A DNA stretch of 64,000 nt, from the NCBI GenBank assembly GCA_029449245.1, contig JANATF010000002.1, forward strand, positions 2,666,001 through 2,730,000, given 5' to 3'. A program made the position numbers and the translations under genes. The notes beneath the pieces are model-generated. The model searched no databases, was not told where the DNA came from, and worked only from the letters and a program-made list of their open reading frames with translations. How positions within the stretch are numbered: position 1 is the first letter of the stretch; the number at the start of each line of letters is the position of its first letter. This document shows positions 36,078-47,209 of this stretch, piece after piece. Origin of the DNA: Mortierella alpina (taxonomy: Eukaryota; Mortierellomycota; Mortierellomycetes; Mortierellales; Mortierellaceae).

Positions 36078-38680
36078 ATGAGTGCAACTACCATAGCTGA
36101 AACGCTCACTACAGCCGTTGCTACTGCTACAAGTACACTCGCTGCCTTCACCCCTATTCCAACAACAAATGCCGCAATAGAACAGCCGCCAATACCTGGT
36201 GGACTGGGTACCGCTGCAGACGATGCTAGCAAAGCGTTGCTCTGCGACTGGATACGATCAGCCTCTGACTGTCGAGATGCCGGCTTTATTCGCTCGCTGT
36301 TGATTGCTTCAAGTGTGATGCATGGGCTTGTCTTTCTGTTTGGCTTCTGGTTGCTCACGTACCGCAACCGCGGGCTGAACAGCAGGATTGTCACTGAGCT
36401 GTTTGTCAAGGTTGGCACTGGGGTGCGCCCAAAGCCGGTAAGAATGCAATGCAACTGAGCACATCCAGCTGCATGCTTTGAGACATATTGAACCTGAAAT
36501 GCCCCACCCGTTCTCCAAGCGAGAAGTACATGCTGACCCTGGTTTCTGTTATCTCTTACACTGTCTGTGTACATGGCTTCAAACCCAGATGGACTGCATC
36601 GTCTTCTTCACCGCGATTGCGTCTCTGATCAAGGTTGGCGTCAATATACCTTTGATTCTCGATGTCCTCAAGGACATGCTCTGGGTTCGCATAGCGATTG
36701 AGCAAACTTACTGGTGAGTAAGGCGTACCCACCATCTGTACCCAACTTAAGCAGAGAAAAAGAAAAGAGGTACTGATCTTATGATGGATTGTCTGCTCTA
36801 CTAGGATCTTTGTTGCGGTAGGATTCTCTTCGTATTTTGTTGGTCTGCTCTATGCCATGCCGGTGACTACACGCGAGGGCATTTTTGCAGTCTATCAGCC
36901 TGAAACGGTCTTTGAGGCGCGTCCTCTGCCTCCGATCCACGTCCTCACTCCAACGACGGGCCAGAAGAACTTTGTGCTCCTCATGGGCGCAGTCTATCCA
37001 GCAATCTTTGGCGCTGGAGCAGGCATCGCCTCCGCTGTCTTTGCGCAGATGCCCGGTTATGAACGTATCTCCAAGATCCTGCTCAAGGTCCAATACTCAA
37101 ACTGGGTCTTGATTCTCTGGTCCATGGCCATCATGTTCTTTTACTATGGCCTCAAATACACCTTCATCCTTCGGGCCAATATCATCATCGCAGAGGCAGC
37201 TCTCAAGGCACCGAGGGCCGCCTTTGGGATCAGCAACCTGCGATCTGCAAGTCCCGCCCGGTTTCTGTTTATCCAGCTTCAGATCACAGGCTTTGGGGGT
37301 GCGGCAGTGACTCTGCTGGCCGGCTCGCTCTGCATGATCTGGGTGCTTTGTCGAGAACAAATACTACTGATGCCGAACGATCAGCTTCCCCACACCATGG
37401 CCTTTTTCTGGACCTGTGCCATTGCGGTCGCCTTCTTTGTCATTATGGCCCTTATTGCAGTCCAGTCTGTCCGTAACCGGCGCCGCGGTCTCCATGAGCC
37501 ATCGACCTCACTTACAAACTCATTCGTCCCCCATTCTGGTCAGAAGAGCTCGGGCCAGGGATCTTCTTCCGCAGGGGCCTCCAAGGGTCCGTTCTCCTCT
37601 CAGAACCATAATCAAAAGGCATCCTCGGCCCGCTCCGAGTCGGAGGCGCGTTTGGCCCAACGGAGCTCTGGCGAGCTTAGCACACTCCACTCCCTCAACT
37701 CTGTCGAAAGGCCCGAGCATTTTCGCAGCAGTTCGTTTGAGTACGCAGGTGGTGAGCTGTATGAAGACCCCACTGCCACTGTCGCTGCCATGTTCGAAGC
37801 CACTCGCCGGATGGACAATGATGCGTTCAGCGTTTCGCACCAGGCCAACAGGTCGGAGCAAGAGCGGTCAAGAAAGACTTTGAGCGGATCGCCCGCTTCA
37901 CCCGCATCACCCTCCAGGGCCTTCACCATCACGGCCCATGGCGATTCTGAGCGCCGTGGCAGCGAGGCTTCGTCTATCAGCAGTGCCAAGGCTCCTGTGG
38001 ATCTTCGCTATAGCGTCTACGGCGGCGCTCGGTCCATGAGGCCTAGCAGCCCTCCGCCCTCATCCCCCAGTCCCAATGCTTACTCGTTCCCTCTCACGGC
38101 TCTTCGTTCGAGCCCCAAGTCCAACAAGAGCGAGGGATCCTCAAAATCAAAGTCTAGCCGGCAGCCAGGTCCCACCACAAGCCAGATTTCCAACAACTCG
38201 TCCTCACACACCACTTCCTCCAGCTCGCACACACTCTCGGCCGGATCTTCAAGAGAGATCCGGTACCCGACCATCTATGAGGCTCGTGGAGACACTTCTC
38301 AAGCACACAGTGGTCCGTATGCGATGCAAGCGGAATCGCCAGAGTACGGCAATGGCCTGCAGTACCATGGGTCGATCAAAGGGCTTTCACCACCGCCCAG
38401 ATCCCAACGACTTCCCAACAGTGCACAAAGACAGTATCCAGCTTCCGCAGCCGAGGCAGCTGTCGTATTGCCCACCCCGCCCACCATGTCGCCTCCTTCT
38501 GGCCCCATGCGCAATACGTTCATGAACAGTGCTCCGGGCTCTGGTGGATCCGCGGGCGGGATGCAGTACTCGGACACACCTCGTGTCGGAGGAGGAGTGC
38601 GACGTAAATCTCTCAAGGGCATTGACGACGCTGCCACGCCGGATCCAGAATGGCCCCTTCCCCCTACCCTCGCCCAATAA
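36078..38680 (+). CDS. Seven-transmembrane protein with long Ser/Pro-rich cytosolic tail
   Basis: Three exons: 36078-36437, 36589-36713 and 36805-38680, giving 786 residues. Hydrophobic segments occur at about 73-94, at 122-145 and across the second splice junction (IEQTYWIFVAVGFSSYFVGL). Four more follow (VLLMGAVYPAIFGAGAGIAS, NWVLILWSMAIMFFYYGL, FGGAAVTLLAGSLCMIWVL and AFFWTCAIAVAFFVIMALIA), seven in all. The last about 400 residues are Ser/Pro/Gly-rich and probably cytosolic, with many possible phosphorylation sites. The architecture recalls a receptor, but no known GPCR signature is visible, so no function is assigned. The start is the ATG at 36078. The frame extends upstream only through a GTG. 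A possible upstream ORF ends in TGATG overlapping this ATG. Confidence 0.8.
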
Positions 38681-39198
38681 TGCCTTATACTCTTTGAACC
38701 CTTGCCTAATATCCCCCATCCTAAATGAAACTAATAAACGATGTAGTTGTATGTAGAACCAGATGGGCGAGGAGTTTCTAGGCGCAGAATGCAGGGTCCG
38801 GGGGGCAGAGGCGGAGACGTGGAGAAGGGCAGGATCAGCGTGAAGCGGGCAAACGGCTGTCAAGACCGACCGATCACTTTTGTGCGCGCGCTCCAGCCAA
38901 CAAGCGGCACAGGCTGAGGAAGGAAACAAATCATTTCTTTGCATGGGTTTTTTTTGGTTCTTGTGCATCCGCGATCGTTCATTGTCCTCGTCTTTTCGTC
39001 TCCTTCTGCCTGTTCGTTCTCTGCGACACACCACCGCCCTCTGCTCCACTCCTCTCTCCGAACACGGCTGCTTTCCTGTCGCCAGCACCATCGAGCGTCG
39101 TTTGACTTTTCTCGCCGTCGCTCTCAGCTCAGCTCAGCTCAGCCCAACCGCACCCATCCCCACACTCGTCTTTCTCATTCCCTCATCCTCAGCCAGCT
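38681..39198. other. Intergenic: seven-TM gene 3' end and quinone oxidoreductase promoter
   Basis: It contains a pyrimidine-rich plus-strand stretch and four AGCTC repeats at about 39123-39142, just before the oxidoreductase start. No gene is seen. Confidence 0.6.
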
Positions 39199-40453
39199 AT
39201 GAAGGCCATTCTCATTGAAAAGGCGCTGACCTCGGTCGACCAGATGACAGTCCATACCGTCGCCGATCCCGTCCTCAAGAAGGGCGAGATTCTCGTGGAC
39301 GTTAAAGCTGCCGGTCTTAACTTTTTTGACATTCTCCAGGTAGGACCAAAACCCCCCATTGTGCTCTACGCCATGAAGCCAAAGTACCAAAATATCCACT
39401 GTAAAAAAAACCCCCCCGGCACCCACTTTCATTCTAACGAAACGTTTACTTTCTCAGGTCCAAGAAAAGTATCAGATCAAACCGCCTTACCCTTACATCC
39501 CCGGTGCAGAGGTAAGGAGACGTTGCTCGTCATAGGCTACGCAGCACCTAGCTTGCTGGAGAAATACCATTGGGCGGGAAAATTCGTAACACTCGTACTC
39601 ATCTTCAACATTCCCGCACTATCGTCTCTGGACAACATAGTTTGCAGGTGTCGTTACCCAGATCCATCCTGAGGCCAAGACGACCCACAAGGTCGGTGAC
39701 CGCGTGTTTGGATCCACTCAGGGATGCTATGCCGAGAAGCTCTCCTGCAGCCCCAAGGCTCTCCTCCCCATCCCCGATAATCTCTCGTTCGAACAGGCCA
39801 GCGGTCTCTTCATCACGTATCCGACGAGCTACGTGGCCTTGGCTATCCGTGCCCAACTCAAGGCCGGCGAATGGTGTTTGGTCCACGCAGCTGCCGGTGG
39901 TGTGGGTCTGTGTGCAGTCCAGATCGCCAAGGCTTTGGGAGCCAAGGTCATTGCCACTGCAGGATCGCAGGACAAACTCAACATTGCACTCAAGAACGGT
40001 GCCGACTATGGTGTCAACTACCGGGACAAGGACTGGGCGGCACAGGTGCTCAAGATCACGGGTGGTCACGGCGCCGATGTCGTGTATGACCCTGTGGGAC
40101 TAATCAATGACTCGCTCCGGTGCAGTGCTTGGTGTGCACGAGTGTTGGTGGTTGGCTTTGCCGCTGGCACGATCGAGAAAATTTCTGCGAACCGGATCCT
40201 GCTCAAGAATATCTCCGTGGTCGGGGTTCACTGGGGCGCGTATACCAAGTATGATCCTGCGACGGTGTTGCAGGTCTGGACAGAGTTGTTGGAGCTGTTT
40301 GCAAAGGAGAAACTGGTCCCTGTGGTGTATGAAAAGATCTACCAGGGGCTGGAATCTGTCAAGACGGGATTGAATGACTTGGCTGGTCGAAAAACCTATG
40401 GAAAGGCTGTCGTGGCCATTGGAGGGATCGCTCCTGCCAGCAGTAAGCTATAG
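39199..40453 (+). CDS. NADPH:quinone oxidoreductase-like (MDR superfamily)
   Basis: Three exons: 39199-39339, 39458-39511 and 39641-40453, giving 335 residues. The acceptor before TTTGCAGGTG at 39641 was chosen because it yields the family string PGAEFAGVV in frame. The GroES-like N-terminal domain is followed by a Rossmann fold with AAAGGVGLCAVQIAKALGAK (NADPH-binding). No catalytic zinc ligands are seen, which fits the zinc-independent quinone oxidoreductase branch of the medium-chain dehydrogenase/reductase family. A role in reducing quinones or other electrophilic carbonyls in the cytosol or mitochondria is inferred. Intron 1 contains an A-rich then C-rich stretch. It faces SEC61 tail-to-tail. 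Confidence 0.88.
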
Positions 40454-40818
40454 AGCAGCTTTGACTGGGAAAGATATTTCGATATCTATACAATACAAAT
40501 ACCAGAGAGTGTCATTCATCAAAGGCGCATGAGAAAAGGGGAAGGACCGTTCGTTTATGATGTACAGAGTATATATATGAAAGAGGTAGAAAAAAAAAGA
40601 GAGAGGCGAGCTGCAGCTTTGGGGAGAAACCCAAAGGCAGGCAAAGAGAACAAATGACAGGGTTTCTTCGTCTAAGTAAACTGCACTATAAGAGATGTGT
40701 TATTGTCCTTGGGCGCCCTGTCGTTTTGCTGCTCCAGTGTTCTTAACTCTGAATCCCGAACCATTTGGGGATGAGAGAGGAGGGGGAAACAAAAACAAAT
40801 AGTTGTAAAGAAGGTTCC
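40454..40818. other. Convergent 3' UTRs
   Basis: The gap between the quinone oxidoreductase and SEC61 stops. It is AT-rich with no gene. Confidence 0.6.
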
Positions 40819-42747
40819 TTAGAATGCAAGCGCATCTCCAGAGTTCTCGATGCTCTCCTTGACAAACATCTCCCAGTACTGGTAGATGATGGTGGTGCAC
40901 AACAAGATACCGGTACCAGATCCAATGGCGCCAATCAAATCAGCAAAGACCGAGACGGCTCCCAAAACGGCTCCTCCGAAGGCAGCAGCGGTGGGGATGA
41001 CGCGCTTCAACTCCTTGTACATCGAGGCATCACGGTGACCAGCCATGACCATGTTCTGATCCTTGAGCTGCTTGGCAACATCACGAGGGGAGGATCCCGA
41101 GACCTCGATCCAGGTCTTGGACAAGAGAGCGCAGGCAGTCAACATGAAGGTGACATAGACCACGGTGTGGATGGGGTCCAAGAGGGCCTCGGTGACACTG
41201 TGGGGAGGAGACATGTAGTAGGCAAGTCCACCCGAGGCAATCATCTGGTTGGTGCCCTGGTATGGGGTCCAGGTGCCGAGGATGCGGACGAGGATGTTCT
41301 CAGGGAAGCGGTTGAAGACCATCTGGGAAATCATGAACATGTTGGAGGTCAAGGCGGACTGCAGCATGATGGGCATGTTGGAGGTGTAGAACAACTTGAT
41401 GGGGTAAGTACCGCGCTGGCCACGGAAGCGCGAGGACTTGACGGGGAGCTCGACACGGAAACCCTGGAGATAGATGACAATGCCAAAGACGAGGATGGTG
41501 GCGAGGAGGTTCATAACGTTGGGCAAGTTCTGGCGGTAGAAAGCCTCCTTCAAAGCGCGCGACTTGTTGGAGCGGGTGAAGAGGAGGTGGAAGAGGGCAA
41601 TCAAGGCACCCTCGAACTCGGGGCCATTTCCAAAGTTGAAGGTGGTGGGGCTCAGGGCCTTCCAGAGAATGGTCTCGCAAACGTTGGTGGCGATGAAGAG
41701 GGAGATACCCGAACCCAAGCCGTAGCCCTTCTGCAAGAGCTCATCCAGCAAGACGACAATGACACCAGCAACAACCAACTGGAGGATAAGGAGCAAGCAG
41801 ATACCGGCACCGAGATCCGAGGGTCTTCCGTACAATCCGTTCATGACCGAAACAGTGGCCTGGCCAAAAGCGATCAAGACAGCGAACAACTTCTGGGCGC
41901 CGTTGAACAGCGAGCGATCCTCTTTGAGGCTGTAGTCGACTTCGATCAGGTTGGCACCAGCCAAGAGCTGCATGAACATGCCGGAGGTGACAATGGGGGT
42001 GATACCAAGCTCCATCAACGTTCCTCTGTTGGAGGCGAGGATAGCACGCATCCAGTACAGGGGATCAGAAGAGTCCGAGGACATAATTCCGTACAGAGGG
42101 ACCTGGGAGCAGACCAAGAAGATGAAGAGGGTGACGGCGGTCCAGAGAACCTTTTGCCTGAAGGGGATCTACACGCGACAAGGAAAGGAGTAGCCAGCGG
42201 CGGTTAGTCATGCTTCATCCGGCGACGGTAGCTAGGTTTCACACCCCACATCACACTCCCACAACCGTCTTGCAGCGTGTTTAGGAAACGTACCTTGCGC
42301 TCAGGAGCAGCAATCTCGGGCAGGACGGCCATGAAGGGCCTGATCAGATGCAGGAAACGGACTGGAGGAACGCAATGAGAATAGCGATGGAGAAGAAAGA
42401 AGAGAAATAGACGATGAGGTTAGAGTTGAGTATGATGACCACAGAGGAAAGGATCGCTCATCCAGGCTTGTCCTGTGTCATCGAAACCATCTGGCAGCAA
42501 GAGCTGATCGTCATTGTCGTCCAGAGTGTCAAGAGTCCAGCACGCCAGGGCCACGAGCTAGTCTTGCTTGCGATAGTTCCTTCTGGCTGAAAGTCATGCT
42601 GTCGTGATCCCCTGTAGTCCCCAGGTCGACGGCACTCCAGCAGGGCGCTGATCAACCGTGTTTGTCGAGCACGCCGCTGGCCGACTGATCGCGCGAGGAG
42701 GGAGAGTGGCATATCGAGATATCGCAGGTCAACTTACAGCCAGCCAT
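40819..42747 (-). CDS. SEC61: Sec61 alpha subunit of the ER protein translocon
   Basis: Minus-strand exons 42738-42747 (10 bp), 42294-42361 and 40819-42168 join to 475 residues, the usual Sec61 alpha length. The start reads [19 protein letters not shown]. Conserved strings include [24 protein letters not shown], the lateral-gate and pore segments, and [18 protein letters not shown]. The protein forms the channel through which secretory and membrane proteins enter the ER. The 10 bp first exon holds only three codons plus one base. The gene is divergent from the RecQ gene across 443 bp. Confidence 0.96.
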
Positions 42748-43190
42748 GGTGGGAGACACGGATGGGGACGGGCGGGGAGGAGTGGAGGGAAGGAGATGGA
42801 GATGATGATGAAGAGAGAGAGAAGAGGAAGGAGAGAGAAGAGGATGGAACGAACAGCTTTGGCTCTCTGCCCATATCCTAATTTCGTACGCGGATCGATT
42901 CTGCGCTCCAATGAATGCGAGTGGTCGAAGATGCCTGGGAGGGTCGTGCCTGACCAATCAGAGCGAGCCACTCACCACAGTTTGAAAACGGGTGATGCAG
43001 TGCGATCAGAGCATCTTCCAAGACGTGAATTATCCTCTGGTGAGCGCGCCCCGCTTTGGTGGCGCCTCACTCTCCCCTATAGCCCAGCCCTTCCACCTCA
43101 CCCTTCTTCCACACTTACAGTACAGTTACACCTTGCTCCACGACCGACATCGCCGACACCCTCCCCTTCCCTTGACGGCTCGCACCAGCC
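42748..43190. promoter_or_regulatory. Shared divergent promoter region of SEC61 and the RecQ gene
   Basis: 443 bp between the two start codons. It contains purine-rich tracts (42770-42850) that are the pyrimidine-rich 5' leader of SEC61 on its own strand. No TATA box is obvious. Confidence 0.5.
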
Positions 43191-46100
43191 ATGTCTAGTC
43201 GTCCACGTCCTCCCAAGAACAACCTGGAGGAGATGAAACGCTCCGTCGCAGCCAAGTTTCCATTGCTGACCAGTCTTCCTGGTGCAGTTGGTGGCGTTCG
43301 CGGCAACAAGGAAAATCAACCTCCTGGCAACAAAAGTAGCATGGAGCTCGTGGCAATGGAAGCACCTACAAAGTACGAATTCGGCCTCCGTTCAAGCAAT
43401 GCCATTTACGCCCCTACCGCCGGGACCAAGGCAGCGCCTCCACCTTTGCAGCGACAGGTACAGATGCAGCTCACGGTGGACAGGGTCGTGTGTTGTATAT
43501 AACAAACGCCACTGCTGTAGAACTAAAGGCTCTACCTTGGGCGAATTAGGTCTCAAACTTCATAGCAACGAATCGCGATGTTCTACAGGCTTCGAGACCA
43601 ACTGTAACAGCTTGGGGTGGACCAAGTCGCCCTAGCATGCAGGAATCGGTAGCCTCGGCACCGCCCGCCAGAGACCCCAACTCAACTTTCAAAAGCTTCA
43701 CCAGTTCAAGTTGCACCAACAGCAACAACGTAGGCTCTAATGGAAATAATCTTGGCGGCGCGTCTAGCAGTGAAGGCTTTGGCAGCAGGAGCAGAAGCAA
43801 CACGATCAAAGAAGGAGGCAGTAGCTCAGCAGTAGTGTCGCCAATACTGACAGGCATCACTTCGCTCAGGGCACCCAGATTATTGACTGGCTCCGATACT
43901 CTAAAGCCAGCCTCTGACCACGCACCCAACATCACAAGACAACCCTCTGCTTTTGACGACGATAACGACTTTGAGGACGAGTACGCAATCTTGCGCGATT
44001 TAGAAGCCGAAGAGTCCAGCATGAAGGTATTTTGAGCTTTGCTGGGTGTTAAATTTCCCTTGCCACCCTTTGTTAACGCGTCTATGTGATTGTATTGATC
44101 CGTTGTGTTTGGCGCTCATTCTAGTCTAGCGAGCCAAAGAGTCTGAAGAGTAGCCCTATTCCACCGAAACGTATCGAGCAGTTGAGAACAGTGCAGCCTA
44201 CTGCGCCTGCATCGGACCCTGATGACGATGCATCGCTGGAAGAGTTGGAAATTATGCTACAGACTGCCATGGATGAGAAGCGACGCCTAGGCGATGAAAT
44301 CATGGAGCTGCAGGACTTGGATCAAGACGTGGACCACCTAAAGAAGGAGTGGAAAAGCATGCGCGACCGCATCATCTGTCTCCAATCTAAACTCTCTGCC
44401 GAGCGTGCCGCGAACACCTCATCCATGGTCGAAAATTTTCGCAATATTGGTGATTGTGTTAGCGTGCGCAGCAATCTGTCCTCAACAGCCACCGCCGCCA
44501 CCATCACTACCACTACAGCAAACAATACGTTCACCGCCGCCACAAAAGTATCATCCACATCACTCTTTTCCGCCAGTGGCAGTAACTTTCAGGCATACGA
44601 GGACAGTACATCGGCATATAGTAGCAGGAGTAACATGGGGCACGACAGTGGCTTTAGCAACAGAGAAAGCATTGGCTACACCGCAAGTTCGTCGTTGTTA
44701 CCGGCGTTTGGCGCTCCACGCCGTCCAATGACTGGCCTGTCATCGACCTCCCACTCGCGCTCGCAATCTCCCTCAACCATGGACAAAAACAGTTACCCCT
44801 GGTCAGGAAGAGTCATGGCGGCTCTCCATGACATCTTTGGCCTTCAGGAGTTTCGAACCAATCAACTGGCGGCCATCAACGCGACCCTCTCAGGAAAGGA
44901 TGTATTTGTCTTGATGCCGACAGGTGGTGGCAAGAGTTTATGCTATCAGTTACCAGCGACGGTCGGGAGTGGTTCTGGGAGCAATCCCACTGGCGTGACG
45001 ATCGTGATTTCACCCTTGCTCAGCTTGATACAGGATCAAGCGATGCATCTGATTAACAAAGGCGTTCCGACGGTGATTTTGCACGGCAACTTGGATGCAA
45101 AGATGAGGCGCTTTGTCTTTGACCAGCTGGACGGAGACACGATCATGACAAAGTTGGTGTACTTGACTCCCGAGATGTTGTCCAAGAGTGGCCAGGCACA
45201 GTCGGCGTTGAAGAAACTTCACAGTCGAGGACTTCTGGCTCGGTTCGTCATTGATGAGGCACATTGCTTGAGTCAATGGGGCCACGACTTTCGACCCGAT
45301 TACAAGTTGCTCAGTCAACTGAAGATCACCTACTCGGGAGTTCCCCTTATGGCTCTGACCGCGACAGCAAATTCCAAAGTCCAGCAGGATGTCCTCACGA
45401 ACCTCGGGATGCAGAACTGCCTGGTGCTTAAACAGTCATTCAATCGCCGTAATCTCTATTATGAGATCCGTCCGAAATCCTATACCAGTATCTATTCCGA
45501 CATTCATGCCTTCATCACAGCGACTTATCCAGGCGCCTCGGGGATTATCTATTGCACCAGCAAGCGTGCGTGTGAGGACATGGCAGACAAGCTACGGAAC
45601 GAGTTCAGACTAAGCGCGCAACACTACCACGCGGGTTTGGACAAATCAGACCGCATAGCGATTCAAAAGTCATGGCAGGAAGGCGGGACAAGGATCATTG
45701 TTGCGACGGTGGCATTTGGAATGGGTATCGATAAGGCAAATGTCCGGTATGTTATCCACCACTCCCTCCCTCAGTCGCTCGAGGGGTACTATCAGGAGAC
45801 CGGGCGAGCCGGACGCGATGGCAATAATGCACACTGTGTGCTATACTACAACTATCGGGACAAGTCCACGATCGACTTTATGATTCAAAAGGGCGAAGGC
45901 AACCGCGAGCAAAAGCAGAGGCAACGCGACAACCTTAAACAGATGATCATGTACTGTGAAAACAAGATGGACTGTCGACGCGCCCAGGTCTTGAGCTATT
46001 TTGGAGAGCACTTTTCACGCGTGGACTGTGCGAATACCTGTGATAACTGTCGCCGAGGAGGGGTTTACCAGTCCAAGGATGTCTCAACCGAGGCCAAAGC

Positions 46101-47064
46101 TATTGTGGGCTTTGTACGGAAACTCGTCTATGACGAAGATTTGTCGACTCCGATGAATTTGAGAAACTACGCGCCGCGACATGGAGTTGATCGATATACA
46201 CTGCTTTATCTCGTGGATCTGTTCCGAGGCGCCAAGCTCAGAAGGATCGTGGACAGCCACCACCACCTGCTGGAAGGATTTGGTATAGGAAAGAACTGGA
46301 ATAGAACCGATGCGGAGAGGTTCACACGTTTACTCGTGAGCAAGAAAGTGCTTGATGAGCAACCCATGGCCTCAGGACAGGGGTTCTGTAATTACATCTA
46401 TCTGGATAGAGAAGCATGTGGTGTTGTCAATGGCACCTTCCGGATTGAAATGGAGTTTGACGCAGGAGTAAGTGCTTTTTTTTTGTTCTTTCTCTGAGCC
46501 GCCTCTGAAAAAACGCGTTAGGAATTGTCTTTTTAACACTTGAGCCCGTGTCCTTTTCAATAGCCTACCACGACTACGGCGGTGACGAGTACAGCGACGT
46601 CCAAGAAGAGAGCCAAGGGAGATGGCAGCGGCGCTTCAGCGAGACCGAAATCCAAAGCCAAGACTACCAAAAGTCGAAAGAATGCGAAGACAAAAAATGT
46701 GGACTTGGATGACGACATCTTTGGGGATATGGACGATGAGGACCTGATGCTTTTTCAGGACACGGCATATGACGACCCAATTGAGGACGACGAGGTGTAC
46801 ATTTTGAACGAGGACGACATTGCGGACTTTCGGGAGGGACTTGGACAGCTTGCCGCAAAAAACTCATCCTCAACTGGAGGTACCAAGTCCAAGAACAACA
46901 CCCGAGGAAAGGGTGTCTCTGGGCCATCGGCCGCACCCACAGGCGCAAGAGAGCAAGGAGGAGGCAGCGAGGATGAGCAGGACGAGTACTACGACGCCTA
47001 CGACTTTTATGATTCCGACGAGCATGAGCCTCCGCAAGTTAGCAGGAATCGGGCCAAGTTCTGA
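43191..47064 (+). CDS. RecQ-family DNA helicase (Sgs1/BLM-like)
   Basis: Exons 43191-43457, 43589-44026, 44125-46467 and 46564-47064 give 1182 residues. The first about 450 residues are low-complexity with short acidic and coiled segments. The helicase core has MPTGGGKS (Walker A, about residue 499), [18 protein letters not shown] (motif II, about 612) and TGRAGRDG (motif VI, about 794). The RQC zinc-binding part follows (CENKMDCRR...CANTCDNC). A basic SKKRAK-type region and an acidic tail end the protein, and no HRDC domain is visible. It is a 3'-5' helicase that resolves recombination and replication intermediates in the nucleus. Closest in motif style to Sgs1/BLM, but the missing HRDC keeps the subfamily open. 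Confidence 0.93.
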
Positions 47065-47209
47065 GCAGGGCTCCGCCCCTGGATTACCCTCATAAAACCA
47101 AAAACTCGACAAAGTAGCGCGCGGAATTTCTTTGTAAATATGATGCATTGGATGGGATGGTTTTGTTTCTGTGAGGGCGAAGACGGATGCTATATAGTCT
47201 ATGGGAGAC

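Noticed and set aside
40765-42207. 480-residue plus-strand frame opposite SEC61
   Set aside because: A shadow of the highly biased SEC61 coding strand. It is acidic and Gly/Glu-rich without any domain.
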